This document shows positions 45,834-55,729 of a stretch of 64,000 bases of DNA, in pieces. The stretch lies in NCBI RefSeq assembly GCF_003544935.1, contig NZ_CP032098.1:992001-1056000 (forward strand). The letters run 5' to 3'. Position numbers and translations under genes: made by a program. The notes beneath the pieces are model-generated. The model worked only from the letters and a program-made list of their open reading frames with translations. It ran no database searches and was not told the DNA's origin. This DNA comes from Malaciobacter molluscorum LMG 25693 (GTDB lineage: Bacteria; Campylobacterota; Campylobacteria; Campylobacterales; Arcobacteraceae). Each line of letters opens with the position of its first letter. Positions within the stretch are counted from its first letter, which is position 1.

Positions 45834-45909
45834 TGGTGGCGCGGGGCAGAATCGAACTGCCGACACAAGGATTTTCAGTCCTTTGCTCTACCGACTGAGC
45901 TACCGAGCC
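45834..45909 (-). tRNA. tRNA-Phe (anticodon GAA)
   Basis: A 76-nt tRNA with encoded CCA and anticodon loop CTGAAAA. The acceptor stem GGCTCGG with CCGCGCC has one mismatch, U4 against C69; the other stems are regular. The middle of the three tRNA genes. Confidence 0.93.
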
Positions 45910-45924
45910 ACTGTTAAACTTAAG

Positions 45925-46009
45925 TGGTGGTGAGAGAAGGATTTGAACCTTCGAAGCCATAGGCGGGAGATTTACAGTCTCCTGGATTTGACCACTCTCC
46001 AACCTCACC
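45925..46009 (-). tRNA. tRNA-Tyr (anticodon GUA)
   Basis: An 85-nt tRNA with long variable arm, encoded CCA and anticodon loop CTGTAAA. The acceptor stem GGTGAGG pairs with TCTCACC. It is the first gene of the tandem, 15 bp before tRNA-Phe. Confidence 0.93.
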
Positions 46010-46116
46010 GATTGTTAAGTTTTATGTCGCTTTATTGTTAAGCGGGTGGAATTATAATAGTTACTATATTAAAACAAGCTGAAAATATTAAAAAGTATAA
46101 AAAAAAGTTATAAATT

Positions 46117-47733
46117 TCAATATTGTTTAATATTATTATTTTTTAGCCATTCATTTTGAAGTTGTTTTAATTTTCTCATTGGAAGTTTTTTCTTATTTTT
46201 TTTAGGATGAGTTATTTTATTGATTTGTGTACTTTCACCAGAATAGTCTAAGTGTAGTTCTGCCATATTTAAAGCATCTATTGTTCTTGTTGCTGCTACA
46301 TAATATATATTTAGTTCTTCATTTACTTTAAGATTATTAAATTTATTTTTCTTATTTACTATTTGTTTATTTGAAATAAAGTCATCATCACACATAACTA
46401 CTTGTGAATATTGCATACCTTTTGATTTGTGTGCTGTTGTAAAGATAATATCAGCATTATTTTTATTCATAGTAAGATTTTCTTTAATTTGTTTGTTTAT
46501 ATCAAATATATTATCGTTATAAGTATTTATAAATTTTATAATATTTATGTATTCTTGATTTTTAGTATCTTTTGCATACTCTTCTAGATCTTCAATTGAG
46601 ATAAATTCTTTTATCTCATCAACTGTTATTTTGTCATATTTTTTCTGTTTTAGATAAAAAATAGAGTAAACTGTTTGATTCATAAAAGAGTATGAGCTAT
46701 AGCCACCTTCAAAGTATATTTTGTAATCTTTTTTTTGATTTAAAAATTTTATTACTTCTTTTATTAGAGCAAAACTGCTTCTACTTATCACACAAAACTG
46801 TTTATTATAATCAACTACATTTTTTCCTACTTTAGAGACTTTATTCTCAAGACCAAAGATTTTTAATTTTTTTAATTCATTCTTTTCATAAATCTCATTT
46901 AAGTTTGATTCTATTGTTTTTGCAAGTTTATTAGAAAATCTAAAGCTTTTACTTAAGTTGTATGTTGGTAGTTTGATTTTATCAAGGGCATTTATAGCAA
47001 ATCTAAAAGAGTATATTTGTTGAAAGCTATCTCCTACATAGACTCTTTTACATTTTTGATTTTCTACGATTGCTATCATTACATCAGAAATATCTTGTGC
47101 TTCATCTACTAAGATTAAATCATAACCTAAGTTTGATGATATACGTTTATTTAAATAAAAAAATTTTAAATAAAAATCATGTGTTGATTCTATTTTATTA
47201 TTTTTCATACAAGATAAGATATATTTTGTATGATTTAAAATATTATCTTCTCTTAGTTTTAAAAGTTTTAATATTTTAGCATCTAAATTTGAGTATTTCT
47301 TATAATTTTGTAATAGTTTGGTATCTATATTTACAAGAGAACTATTACAATAAAAATTAACAATATCTTTTATTAATGCTAAATAATTAGCTGTTGGTTC
47401 ATATGCTCTTGTATTTTCGAACTCTTTTATACATGCTGCAATTGTTTGCATTTTTAAATCATGAGTTAATCTAAAATTCCAAGCTTGCATTTTATTATAA
47501 GCAAGTGAATGAATAGTCTTTATTTGCATATTTGAAATTTTTAGTTTGTGAAGTTTTTCTTCAAGTGATATTTGTAAAGATTTATTGTATGCAAGATATA
47601 AGATTTTTAATTTTGGAAATTGTTTTGCATATTCCAGTAAAGTGGTAGTTTTACCACTTCCTGCTACTGCATTTATTTTAAATGAGTGATCTTTTGAGTT
47701 TATTATTTCAAGTTGTTCGTCTGTAAAGTGCAT
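46117..47733 (-). CDS. Short UvrD-like superfamily 1 helicase
   Basis: A 538-residue ATP-dependent helicase, clearly shorter than UvrD, Rep or PcrA (about 670-720). Motifs in order: Walker A NAVAGSGKTT at 21-30, LILVDEAQDISD near 210, VYVGDSFQQIYSFR near 230, FTTAHKSKGMQ near 432 and NIYYVAATRTIDAL near 485. All catalytic motifs are present, so only accessory subdomains seem reduced. It starts 3 bp after an unknown gene that is probably its partner, next to a tRNA cluster. Confidence 0.87.
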   Translation of the reverse strand: MHFTDEQLEIINSKDHSFKINAVAGSGKTTTLLEYAKQFPKLKILYLAYNKSLQISLEEKLHKLKISNMQIKTIHSLAYNKMQAWNFRLTHDLKMQTIAACIKEFENTRAYEPTANYLALIKDIVNFYCNSSLVNIDTKLLQNYKKYSNLDAKILKLLKLREDNILNHTKYILSCMKNNKIESTHDFYLKFFYLNKRISSNLGYDLILVDEAQDISDVMIAIVENQKCKRVYVGDSFQQIYSFRFAINALDKIKLPTYNLSKSFRFSNKLAKTIESNLNEIYEKNELKKLKIFGLENKVSKVGKNVVDYNKQFCVISRSSFALIKEVIKFLNQKKDYKIYFEGGYSSYSFMNQTVYSIFYLKQKKYDKITVDEIKEFISIEDLEEYAKDTKNQEYINIIKFINTYNDNIFDINKQIKENLTMNKNNADIIFTTAHKSKGMQYSQVVMCDDDFISNKQIVNKKNKFNNLKVNEELNIYYVAATRTIDALNMAELHLDYSGESTQINKITHPKKNKKKLPMRKLKQLQNEWLKNNNIKQY

Positions 47734-47736
47734 ATA

Positions 47737-48486
47737 TTAAAATGATTCTATTTTTGGTGGAAATTCTTCAAATGATCTAAATATAGCTTTTGTTATTTCT
47801 TGTTTATATTTTGGATTTTGCATTGGTGTAGCAAATTGAATTAAATCTTTTGCAAACTCTAAAGATTTCTCTTCTTTATAAACAAAAGCGATTTTTTTAC
47901 CAAGTTTTTCACAATTGTTAAATATCATTCTTGCATAATCATCAATATAAACAAACTCTTTTGAACTTATTTTTTCTCCCCATGCAAAAAAGACAAATTT
48001 CCCATTTGGAATTAAATTTTGTGCATCAAGATACATAATATCTCTATCAAATTCAGTATTTTGAGATGAGTAGTATTTTTCTAAATCAGAATTAAATTTT
48101 ATTAATAGTGTTGAAGCATCAATATTCTTCTCATTTAAGTTGAATAGATTTCTAATTTGAACAATTTTACCTCTATATTCATCTTGTTTCATAGCATTTT
48201 TGAATATAGTTACATAAGTTTCTATTTTTAATTCTACTAATTCACCAAAGTTATCAAAATCTTGATCTAATAGAAAAGTATTAGAATCATAACCAAGTGG
48301 AGTTACTATTGGATTGTATATAAAAATTGTTCCAATTATATTTTTCTTTTTTAGTTTATTATTTTTTATTTTTTCTTTTAACTGTTTTGGTGTGATTATA
48401 TCTTCATCATCGTGACTTATATATAAATAACTCTCAGTTAAAAAAACCTCTTCATACTTAGTTTCAAAAGTACCAAAATATTGCAT
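47737..48486 (-). CDS. Unknown protein encoded with the UvrD-like helicase
   Basis: A 249-residue soluble protein that I cannot place with confidence. The first half contains IIGTIFIYNPIVTPLGYDSNT; the second half has DAQNLIPNGKFVFFAWGEK near 152-170, which faintly recalls DUF1643-type proteins (phage and plasmid families). No membrane helix or cysteine motif. The helicase gene starts 3 bp downstream, so the two are almost certainly cotranscribed. Confidence 0.6.
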   Translation of the reverse strand: MQYFGTFETKYEEVFLTESYLYISHDDEDIITPKQLKEKIKNNKLKKKNIIGTIFIYNPIVTPLGYDSNTFLLDQDFDNFGELVELKIETYVTIFKNAMKQDEYRGKIVQIRNLFNLNEKNIDASTLLIKFNSDLEKYYSSQNTEFDRDIMYLDAQNLIPNGKFVFFAWGEKISSKEFVYIDDYARMIFNNCEKLGKKIAFVYKEEKSLEFAKDLIQFATPMQNPKYKQEITKAIFRSFEEFPPKIESF

Positions 48487-48636
48487 ATTAATCCTCTTAT
48501 TTTATTAAATATAATATTATCAAAACAAAATAGTTAAAAAGCTTATTCTTTTTTGTTAACAAATTGTAAAAAATTTAAAATTAATTAAATAAATTATTAT
48601 TAAACTGGGATAATTAAGGTGATTTTTTGATACTAT

Positions 48637-48642
48637 TATAAT
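48637..48642 (+). promoter_or_regulatory. Candidate -10 element of the FIST-kinase operon
   Basis: TATAAT in CTATTATAATACAC, 75 bp before the ATG at 48717, in the divergent gap. Confidence 0.4.
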
Positions 48643-48716
48643 ACACTTTATTTATAAAATAGTTATATATGGATAGTTGTTGTTAATTATTGTATATAAA
48701 TGGAAAGGAGTTTACA

Positions 48717-49778
48717 ATGAGTATCAATGTTGAATATTTTTCTAGTTTAGATACTTTTGTAAAAAATTGTACGGAAAATAATAATAAATATTTTTTATTA
48801 GTATCTCAAAAATGTAAATTTTATATCTCTTTATTACGAAATTCAAAAATCCAAGCTTATGGGGCGTTTTTCCCAGAACTAATATTTGAAGGTGAAATTT
48901 ATACTGATGGGTTATTGGCATATAAATTAGATGAAAATGATGATATTTTTATTCAAAAAGATATTTCTAATATAACTTTAACTCAAAGTGATTTTGAAAA
49001 TGTTAAATCTGTTATTACATTTGTAGATGCATTAAGCCCATATAAACAGACTTATTTGGATAATTTATTTGAGTTGTTGCCTGTTGATACTCAAATTATG
49101 GGTGGAGGGTCTGGTGAACTTCCATATAATAGAAAAGAAGTAATATTTTCAAATAATGGTATTTATAAAGATGCAGCAATAATATTATGTAAAAAACAAA
49201 ATTTAAAAGTTGGTATTGAACATGGATGGAAAATATTAAAAGATAAACTTGTAGCAACGATGAGCAATAAAAATATTTTATCTCAAATTGATTATCAAAA
49301 TGCGCTTGATGTATATAAAGATATAATAAAAGAGGATTTAAAAGAAGATTTTACAAATGTAACCTTTCATTTATTAAAATATCCAATAGGTTTAGTTAAA
49401 TATGGAAATAAAATACATATTAAAGAAGTTATAAATGTTGATGAAAAAAATGGTTTTACTTTAGGCTCTTGTGTTTCTCAAAATTCTATTATTTGTGTAT
49501 TAAAAGGAACAAAAGACAATCTTATAAAAGCAGCATATAATGCTACAAAAAAAGCAGTTGAACAATGTGAAAATAATCAAAGTTTAGTATTTTTATTTGA
49601 TGATATAGATAGAAGAATATTTTTAAAGGATAGATATTATGATCAATTAGAAATAATAAAAAGAACGATAAATAATAAGACTTTGATAGGAGCTTTAACA
49701 TTAGGTGAAATATTAAATGAAGATAATATTAGTCTAACTTTTTATAATAAAACTTGTGTAGTAGGTGCACTATGTTAG
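48717..49778 (+). CDS. FIST-domain sensor protein
   Basis: A 353-residue cytoplasmic protein with FIST_N (about 20-215) and FIST_C (about 225-345) domains; GGGSGELPYNRKEVIFSNNGIYKDAAIILC near 136-165 is a typical stretch. FIST domains bind small ligands, probably amino acids, and feed signalling proteins. I chose ATG 48717, 6 bp after AAGGAG. Its stop overlaps the next kinase gene, so it probably senses for that kinase. Confidence 0.85.
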   Translation: MSINVEYFSSLDTFVKNCTENNNKYFLLVSQKCKFYISLLRNSKIQAYGAFFPELIFEGEIYTDGLLAYKLDENDDIFIQKDISNITLTQSDFENVKSVITFVDALSPYKQTYLDNLFELLPVDTQIMGGGSGELPYNRKEVIFSNNGIYKDAAIILCKKQNLKVGIEHGWKILKDKLVATMSNKNILSQIDYQNALDVYKDIIKEDLKEDFTNVTFHLLKYPIGLVKYGNKIHIKEVINVDEKNGFTLGSCVSQNSIICVLKGTKDNLIKAAYNATKKAVEQCENNQSLVFLFDDIDRRIFLKDRYYDQLEIIKRTINNKTLIGALTLGEILNEDNISLTFYNKTCVVGALC

Positions 49779-51424
49779 TAGAACAATTAGCTTTAACCTA
49801 TAAATGTCATAGTGCAATAGGAAATAGCTTAGATTTAAAAGAGATGTTAAAAGAAGTTTTAAAGACTTTTTTAAATGAAACTTTTGCATTGTACGGAAGT
49901 TTTTATTTATATGATGAAAATAAAAAGATATTGAATAAAGTTATTAGTATTGGAAAAGTAAAAGATTTTGATATTGAAGAGTATAGTGATGTATATGATA
50001 GTTTTAATATTTTAGATCATAAAAATGATAGAACTCAAAGGGTTCTAATCTTACCTTTAGATAGAGGTTTGATGTTTTTTATTTATAGTAAAAAGAGTAT
50101 GAATATGAGCTTTTTAGGTTCTATGTTTCAAGGTTTAGCTCATAAATTAAATATTAGTATTGATTCATGTTTAAATGTAAAAATTATGAAAAAAAGAAAT
50201 GAAAAACTAAAAGCATTAGCTATAGAACTTGAAAGGCAAAGAAAAGAGTTAGTAGAAGCAAATAAATATAAAAATGATTTTTTGGCAAATATGAGTCATG
50301 AATTAAAAACACCTTTAAATTCAATTATTGTTATATCATCTGTAATGAAAAAAAATAAAAAAGGTAAACTTGATGAAGAACAAGTAAAAAATATGAATAT
50401 AATTAATAATTGTGGAAATGATTTACTTGTTTTAATAAATGATATTTTGGATATTTCTAAAATTGAAGCAGGGGAGTTATCCTTAAATTTAAAAAGATTA
50501 AATGTAGAAGAAATTATTGATATTTTATATGATTCTATGAAGCCATTAGCTGATGATAAAAATATAAATTTTGTTAAACACTTCAATATGAATAATTATG
50601 AAATACTAAGTGATGAATCAAGAATAAAACAGATTGTAAAAAATCTACTTAGTAATGCTTTTAAGTTTACTGAAGATGGTAATGTTGAAATAAAAGTAGA
50701 AGAGAGTGATGAAGAAATTTATATTTCTGTAATTGATGAAGGTATTGGAATAGGTGAAGATAAATTAAAAAATATTTTTGATAGATTTAAACAAGCCGAT
50801 GGAAGTACGACTAGAAAATATGGTGGTACAGGATTAGGTCTTGCTATTTCTAAAGAGTTGTCTCATTTATTAGGTGGTGATATTAGTGTTACAAGTAAAG
50901 TAGGTAAAGGAAGTACATTTAAAGTTACTTTACCTAAAAAAGTAGTAATTAAAAATGTTTCTGATGATAAAGTTGATATTTCAAGTGGAAATGATTCTAA
51001 GGTTAAAACAGATGATATTGTATTTTTTGATATGGAAAATACAGATAAATTAGTTGATGAAGAGGATGAAATATCAACTTTTGAAAATCTTTTGATTGTA
51101 AAAGGTGATCATTCTACACTATTTTCTGTGATTGTTGCATTTAAAAAACAAGGCATCCTAGTATCTCATAGTAATTCTATAGAAAATGCTCAAAAGATGC
51201 TTCAAAATAATACTTTTGAGGCTGTGATATTTGATGAAGAAAATTGTAAAGGTACAGATATTGAAAGTTTTATAAAAACTGCAAAAGATAATAATATAGT
51301 TTTAATTTCAATCTCAAATGAGTGTATTATTGAATCTGATATTTGTATAAAAAGAGAAGAAGTTGATAATTTTTTGGTAAAAAAAGTTATTAATTTAGTA
51401 AAAGAAAAAAAGAAAAATAGTTAA
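49772..51424 (+). CDS. Soluble hybrid histidine kinase with degenerate receiver
   Basis: A 550-residue kinase without membrane helices. A GAF-like N-terminal region (about 1-135) and a short coiled coil lead to HisKA with H176 in NMSHELKTPL, then HATPase (GIGIGEDKL, GGTGLGLAISKELS). The C-terminal about 110 residues have a receiver-like pattern, where VIFDEENC keeps one candidate aspartate but the usual motifs are weak. ATG 49772 overlaps the FIST gene's stop; with no sensor helices, the FIST protein is the likely input. Confidence 0.86.
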   Translation: MLVEQLALTYKCHSAIGNSLDLKEMLKEVLKTFLNETFALYGSFYLYDENKKILNKVISIGKVKDFDIEEYSDVYDSFNILDHKNDRTQRVLILPLDRGLMFFIYSKKSMNMSFLGSMFQGLAHKLNISIDSCLNVKIMKKRNEKLKALAIELERQRKELVEANKYKNDFLANMSHELKTPLNSIIVISSVMKKNKKGKLDEEQVKNMNIINNCGNDLLVLINDILDISKIEAGELSLNLKRLNVEEIIDILYDSMKPLADDKNINFVKHFNMNNYEILSDESRIKQIVKNLLSNAFKFTEDGNVEIKVEESDEEIYISVIDEGIGIGEDKLKNIFDRFKQADGSTTRKYGGTGLGLAISKELSHLLGGDISVTSKVGKGSTFKVTLPKKVVIKNVSDDKVDISSGNDSKVKTDDIVFFDMENTDKLVDEEDEISTFENLLIVKGDHSTLFSVIVAFKKQGILVSHSNSIENAQKMLQNNTFEAVIFDEENCKGTDIESFIKTAKDNNIVLISISNECIIESDICIKREEVDNFLVKKVINLVKEKKKNS

Positions 51425-51438
51425 AAGATAAGGTTTTT

Positions 51439-53265
51439 ATGAAATCGCTAACAAGTTTTTTAGGAATATTATTATTTAAAAAGATATTTTTTATATATAT
51501 TATTTTTGCTTTTATTATTACTGCTTTAGAGATAAATTCAAAATATAATTTAACAAAAGATAATTTAAATAGAGAATTTTCAATAATTAAAACTAGTTCT
51601 TTTAAAAATCTATCTCAAGGTGTTTATAATCATGATACAAATAAAATAGAGAATATTGTAAAAGAGATAATAAATACAAATAATATAGTTGGTATGTCTA
51701 TTAAATTATTAGATAATCAAATAGTTTATGAGAAAGGTTTATTATCAAATAATAATTTAAATTTTTATGAATATTTTTTAAAAATAGATAATAAAAAAAT
51801 AGCAAAAGTATTTTTATTTTATGATAAAAACGCAGTTTATAATCTGATAAAAGATGATATATTAATTATTACAATTGCTACATTGGCTAAGTTTATTGTG
51901 ATATTTTTCTTATTTATATATTTTATTTATCATATTATTACTGTGCCTTTAAAAAAAATAATTGAAGCAACTAGACAAGTAGATAATAAAAATAGAGCTT
52001 TTGTCCATTTAGATAATACTAAAGAATATACAGAGTTAACTGAATTAGCTGATAGTTTTAATTATATGTCAAAAAGAATATTTGAAGATTATGAAAATGT
52101 AAGTAAATTAAATGCAAAATTAAAAAAACAAAAAACAGATTTAATAGAAGCAAATGAGTATAAAAACTTCTTTTTAGCAAATATAAGTCATGAATTAAAA
52201 ACACCATTAAATCCTATAGTTTTAATATCTTCTGTTATGTTAAAAAATAAAAATAATGAATTTAGTGAAAAAACAATTGAAGATTTAAAAATAATAAATA
52301 AATCATCAAATGAGTTAAAAATACTTATTGATGATATTTTAGATTTAACTAAAATAGAAGCAGGTGATATTACTTTAAACTATGAATATATAAATATTAG
52401 AGAGTTATTTAATAATCTTACAACTATTTTTAAACAAGCTGCGCAAAGAAAAAACTTAGAGTATGAAATTTCTATTAATATAAAAGATGACTACCAAATT
52501 TTAGATTCAAGACGATTTAATCAAATATGTAGAAACTTAATAAATAATGCAATAAAATTTACAAATGAAGGTTTTGTAAAAGTAGAGTTATTTGAATCTT
52601 CTACTCAATTAAAAGTAAATGTAATTGATTCTGGTATTGGACTAAAAAAACAAGATATAAAAAAAGTTTTTACAAGTTTTAAACAATTAGATGCATCTAC
52701 AACTAGAAAATATGGAGGAACTGGATTAGGACTTGCTATATCAAAAGAGCTAGCAAAATTACATGATGGAGATATTTTTGTTGAAAGTGTAGAAGGAAAA
52801 GGAAGTTGTTTTAGTTTTATTTTTTATAAAAAAAATAAAGAGGATATTACTTGTACATTTAAAAAGAAGAAAAAAGAAGAATTTGATAATAATAAAGAAT
52901 TGAAATTAATTATTTCAGATAAAGTGGAAAATTATAGTAAGATAGATATAATTATTATAAATAGTAATCCACTATTATTTTTTAAATTAGATATATTTTT
53001 AAAAAAGCAGAAAGATATTAATTTAATTCAATTTGACTCATTAAATAAAGTAGAAGAATTGATAAAAAATGAAATATCTAATAAATATATTATAATTATA
53101 GAAATAGAACAAAATAATAAAAAGTTCTTAGAAATATTAAAATCTAGGTATGACATTATTTTAATAGGTATTGGAAAAAGCGATGATGAAATTTATGATT
53201 GTGTAGTAAATAGACCAATAGAAAATGAGAATATATTAAAACAAATAAAAAAATTAATAAAATAG
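51439..53265 (+). CDS. Membrane histidine kinase with degenerate receiver
   Basis: A 608-residue inner-membrane kinase. Helices at about 11-30 and 147-171 enclose a periplasmic sensor domain; HAMP, HisKA (FFLANISHELKTPLNP) and HATPase (IGLKKQDIKKVF, GGTGLGLAISKELA) follow. The C-terminal about 110 residues look like a receiver fold in which IIIIEIEQNN puts glutamate where the phospho-accepting aspartate is expected. The kinase core is closely related to that of the preceding gene, suggesting duplication. It starts 14 bp after that gene. Confidence 0.86.
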   Translation: MKSLTSFLGILLFKKIFFIYIIFAFIITALEINSKYNLTKDNLNREFSIIKTSSFKNLSQGVYNHDTNKIENIVKEIINTNNIVGMSIKLLDNQIVYEKGLLSNNNLNFYEYFLKIDNKKIAKVFLFYDKNAVYNLIKDDILIITIATLAKFIVIFFLFIYFIYHIITVPLKKIIEATRQVDNKNRAFVHLDNTKEYTELTELADSFNYMSKRIFEDYENVSKLNAKLKKQKTDLIEANEYKNFFLANISHELKTPLNPIVLISSVMLKNKNNEFSEKTIEDLKIINKSSNELKILIDDILDLTKIEAGDITLNYEYINIRELFNNLTTIFKQAAQRKNLEYEISINIKDDYQILDSRRFNQICRNLINNAIKFTNEGFVKVELFESSTQLKVNVIDSGIGLKKQDIKKVFTSFKQLDASTTRKYGGTGLGLAISKELAKLHDGDIFVESVEGKGSCFSFIFYKKNKEDITCTFKKKKKEEFDNNKELKLIISDKVENYSKIDIIIINSNPLLFFKLDIFLKKQKDINLIQFDSLNKVEELIKNEISNKYIIIIEIEQNNKKFLEILKSRYDIILIGIGKSDDEIYDCVVNRPIENENILKQIKKLIK

Positions 53266-53315
53266 GGTATTAATTATTTAAAATAAATAATATTTATCTT
53301 CTAAAAGGATTGAAA

Positions 53316-54437
53316 ATGGAAAAATTTAGTATATTATTAGTGGATGATGTGGCAGAAAATATACACTCTTTAAAAATGATGATAGAAGATAGTTTTGATG
53401 TTAAGATTTTTAGTGCCTTAAGTGCTCAAGAAGGTATGGAAATTTTAATGAAAAATGAAATAAACCTTATTCTTACAGATGTTCAAATGCCAGAAATTGA
53501 TGGTTTTGAATTTGCTGAATATCTAAAAGGAATAGAAAAAACTAAAGATATTCCCTTGATTTTTATTACTGGTATTTATGATAAAGATGAGTATAAAAGA
53601 AAAGGTTATGATATTGGGGCTATTGAATATATTACAAAACCTATAGATGATGTTTTGCTTGATGCAAAACTAAAAGTTTATATTGATATTTTTGAAAGAA
53701 GTAAAGCAAGACAAGATGAAATAGAACAAAAAAATGAGATTTTAATTCATCAAGCAAAAATGGCAACAATGGGTGAAATGATTGGAGTTATTGCCCATCA
53801 ATTAAAACAACCTTTAAATATCTTATCTTTATATTGTAATGATGTAAAAGATACCTATAAATTAGGTGAAATAGATGATGCTTTTATTGATGACTTTAGT
53901 AAAAATACAAAAGAAAATATTGAATTTATGAGTAAAACAATTGATGGTTTTAGAGATTTTTTTAATCCAAAAAAATCAAAAAAGATTTTTCAACTTAAAA
54001 AAGTTATTGATAATTCAGTAAAATTATTACATAAACAATTAGAAACAAATAAAGTTGAGCTAACAATTGATATTAATGATGAAGAAGTTTATGGCGTTGA
54101 TTCTGAATTAGAACAAGTTGTATTAAATTTAATTACAAATGCACAAGATGCTTTTATTGAAAGAAAAGTAGAAGATAGAAAAATAAACATAACTTCTGGT
54201 TCTCATAAAAACTATACTATCTTAGTTGTGGAAGATAGTGCAGGTGGAATAAAAGAAGATAATTTAGATAAGATTTTTGATCCATATTTTACAACAAAAG
54301 AGACAGGTACAGGCACTGGTCTTTATATGGTGAAACTAGTTGTAAAAACTAGTTTTGGGGGAGATTTAAAACTTGAAAATAGTAATATTGGAGCAAAATT
54401 TATATTAATTTTACCTAATCAGTCATTAACTAAGTAG
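53316..54437 (+). CDS. Response regulator fused to histidine kinase
   Basis: A 373-residue protein with an N-terminal receiver (acid pair near 8-9, TDVQMP aspartate near 57, ITKP lysine near 108) joined to a HisKA domain (GVIAHQLKQPLNIL near 156-170) and an HATPase (NLITNAQDA, GTGTGLYMVKLV). The AHQLKQP box is of the type common in Arcobacter. It likely takes phosphate from the two upstream kinases. I prefer ATG 53316, with AAGGA 6 bp before it, over TTG 53310. Its 3' end overlaps the convergent gene by 12 bp. Confidence 0.86.
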   Translation: MEKFSILLVDDVAENIHSLKMMIEDSFDVKIFSALSAQEGMEILMKNEINLILTDVQMPEIDGFEFAEYLKGIEKTKDIPLIFITGIYDKDEYKRKGYDIGAIEYITKPIDDVLLDAKLKVYIDIFERSKARQDEIEQKNEILIHQAKMATMGEMIGVIAHQLKQPLNILSLYCNDVKDTYKLGEIDDAFIDDFSKNTKENIEFMSKTIDGFRDFFNPKKSKKIFQLKKVIDNSVKLLHKQLETNKVELTIDINDEEVYGVDSELEQVVLNLITNAQDAFIERKVEDRKINITSGSHKNYTILVVEDSAGGIKEDNLDKIFDPYFTTKETGTGTGLYMVKLVVKTSFGGDLKLENSNIGAKFILILPNQSLTK

Positions 54438-55688
54438 AGCTTTTGGATCAAGCTCTCTTAACTGAGATTCTCTATGTTTTATAACATCATTTAAATCTTC
54501 TATTCTTTTATTTTTTACTTCTATTGTTTCTTGTTTTTTCTCTATATCTACTTTTTTTGCTAATATTTCTTCTTCTAAAGTATGAATTTTTTCAATTAAA
54601 AGTTCTTTTTCTCTTTTTATTTTATTCATTGCTTCTTTATAGTCTTCTATTTGTTTATTTTTGATTTTTAAGATACCTTCTTGTTTTTCATCAATATTTA
54701 ATTTTTCATCCTCATAATGTTTAATTTGTTGTAATTTTGCTTGATTTCTTTTTTTCTCTAATTCTAATTCACTTTTTAGCATAGGTAATATATTTTCATA
54801 TTTTGAAAGCTTAAGTTTTGTCTCTTCCAATTGATTTTTTGCTTTTGCCAAAAGTTCTTTATGCTCTTGAATATTTTTAATAACTTTCTTTTTAAATTCT
54901 CTTTTTTCTATATTTTCTTCTGTTGATAAAAAACCAATACTTATGAATAAATTTTTTTCATTCTCAATAATTTCAAAAATATTATTATTTGTATAAAAAG
55001 GTTCATTTTTACTATTAGAAAATTTCAATTCACCTTTAAAACTTTTTTTTTGTTTCAATGCATTAAATATATCTTCTATCATATCTTTTGAAATATCTTT
55101 ATGAATTAACTCTTTTATATTTGTTTCTAAAATCTCCTCTTGATTTTTTTCTATAGATTCTAACATTGCTGAGTTTGCAAAATATATTTTACCTTCTTCA
55201 TCAAATTTCACTACAATAGCTATATTATCTATTGCATTTAGATATTGTTGCAATTCTTGATTTTTTAAAGTTAGCATTCTTTCATAATATTTTTTTTGAC
55301 AAACTTCTTGTGATTTTAAAATCACATCTTCTGTATCTATTGGTTTTAGAATATAATGGTTAGCTTTTAGTTCTATTGCTCTTAGTAAATTTTCAGATTC
55401 AGATCTTGCAGTTGTGAATATAAAAGGAACTTCTTCATCTAATTCTCTTATTTGTTCTAACATCTCAATACCACTCATTTTAGGCATATTAATATCACTA
55501 AGAACTAAATCTACAGGAGTTTTTGCAAGGTGAAGTTTTTGAAATTGTAAATAACCTTCCATACCATTTGGGGCAAGATAAACAGTTTTAAAAAGTCTAG
55601 TTAAGGTTTTAGCTAGCTTTTCCCTCGCTAGGTCTTCATCTTCAACATATAATATTGTCAACTTTTTTAAAAACTCTTTATTAATCAT
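54426..55688 (-). CDS. Response regulator with PAS and long coiled coil
   Basis: A 420-residue protein. The receiver (about 8-130) has LVLSDINMPKMSG with the phospho-acceptor near 65 and LKPID lysine near 115. A PAS domain (about 150-255) follows, and residues 265-410 form a long charged coiled coil. There is no kinase or DNA-binding domain, so output is by protein contacts. It is convergent to and overlaps the kinase operon by 12 bp and may belong to the same circuit. Confidence 0.82.
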   Translation of the reverse strand: MINKEFLKKLTILYVEDEDLAREKLAKTLTRLFKTVYLAPNGMEGYLQFQKLHLAKTPVDLVLSDINMPKMSGIEMLEQIRELDEEVPFIFTTARSESENLLRAIELKANHYILKPIDTEDVILKSQEVCQKKYYERMLTLKNQELQQYLNAIDNIAIVVKFDEEGKIYFANSAMLESIEKNQEEILETNIKELIHKDISKDMIEDIFNALKQKKSFKGELKFSNSKNEPFYTNNNIFEIIENEKNLFISIGFLSTEENIEKREFKKKVIKNIQEHKELLAKAKNQLEETKLKLSKYENILPMLKSELELEKKRNQAKLQQIKHYEDEKLNIDEKQEGILKIKNKQIEDYKEAMNKIKREKELLIEKIHTLEEEILAKKVDIEKKQETIEVKNKRIEDLNDVIKHRESQLRELDPKALLS

Positions 55689-55729
55689 AGTAACTCTTTT
55701 TATTGATATACTAAAATTTTATCATAAAA

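Noticed and set aside
45648-46008. Three open frames overlapping 45648-46008 on both strands
   Set aside because: They lie on top of the three tRNA genes, whose cloverleaf and encoded CCA are clear; the frames are accidental.
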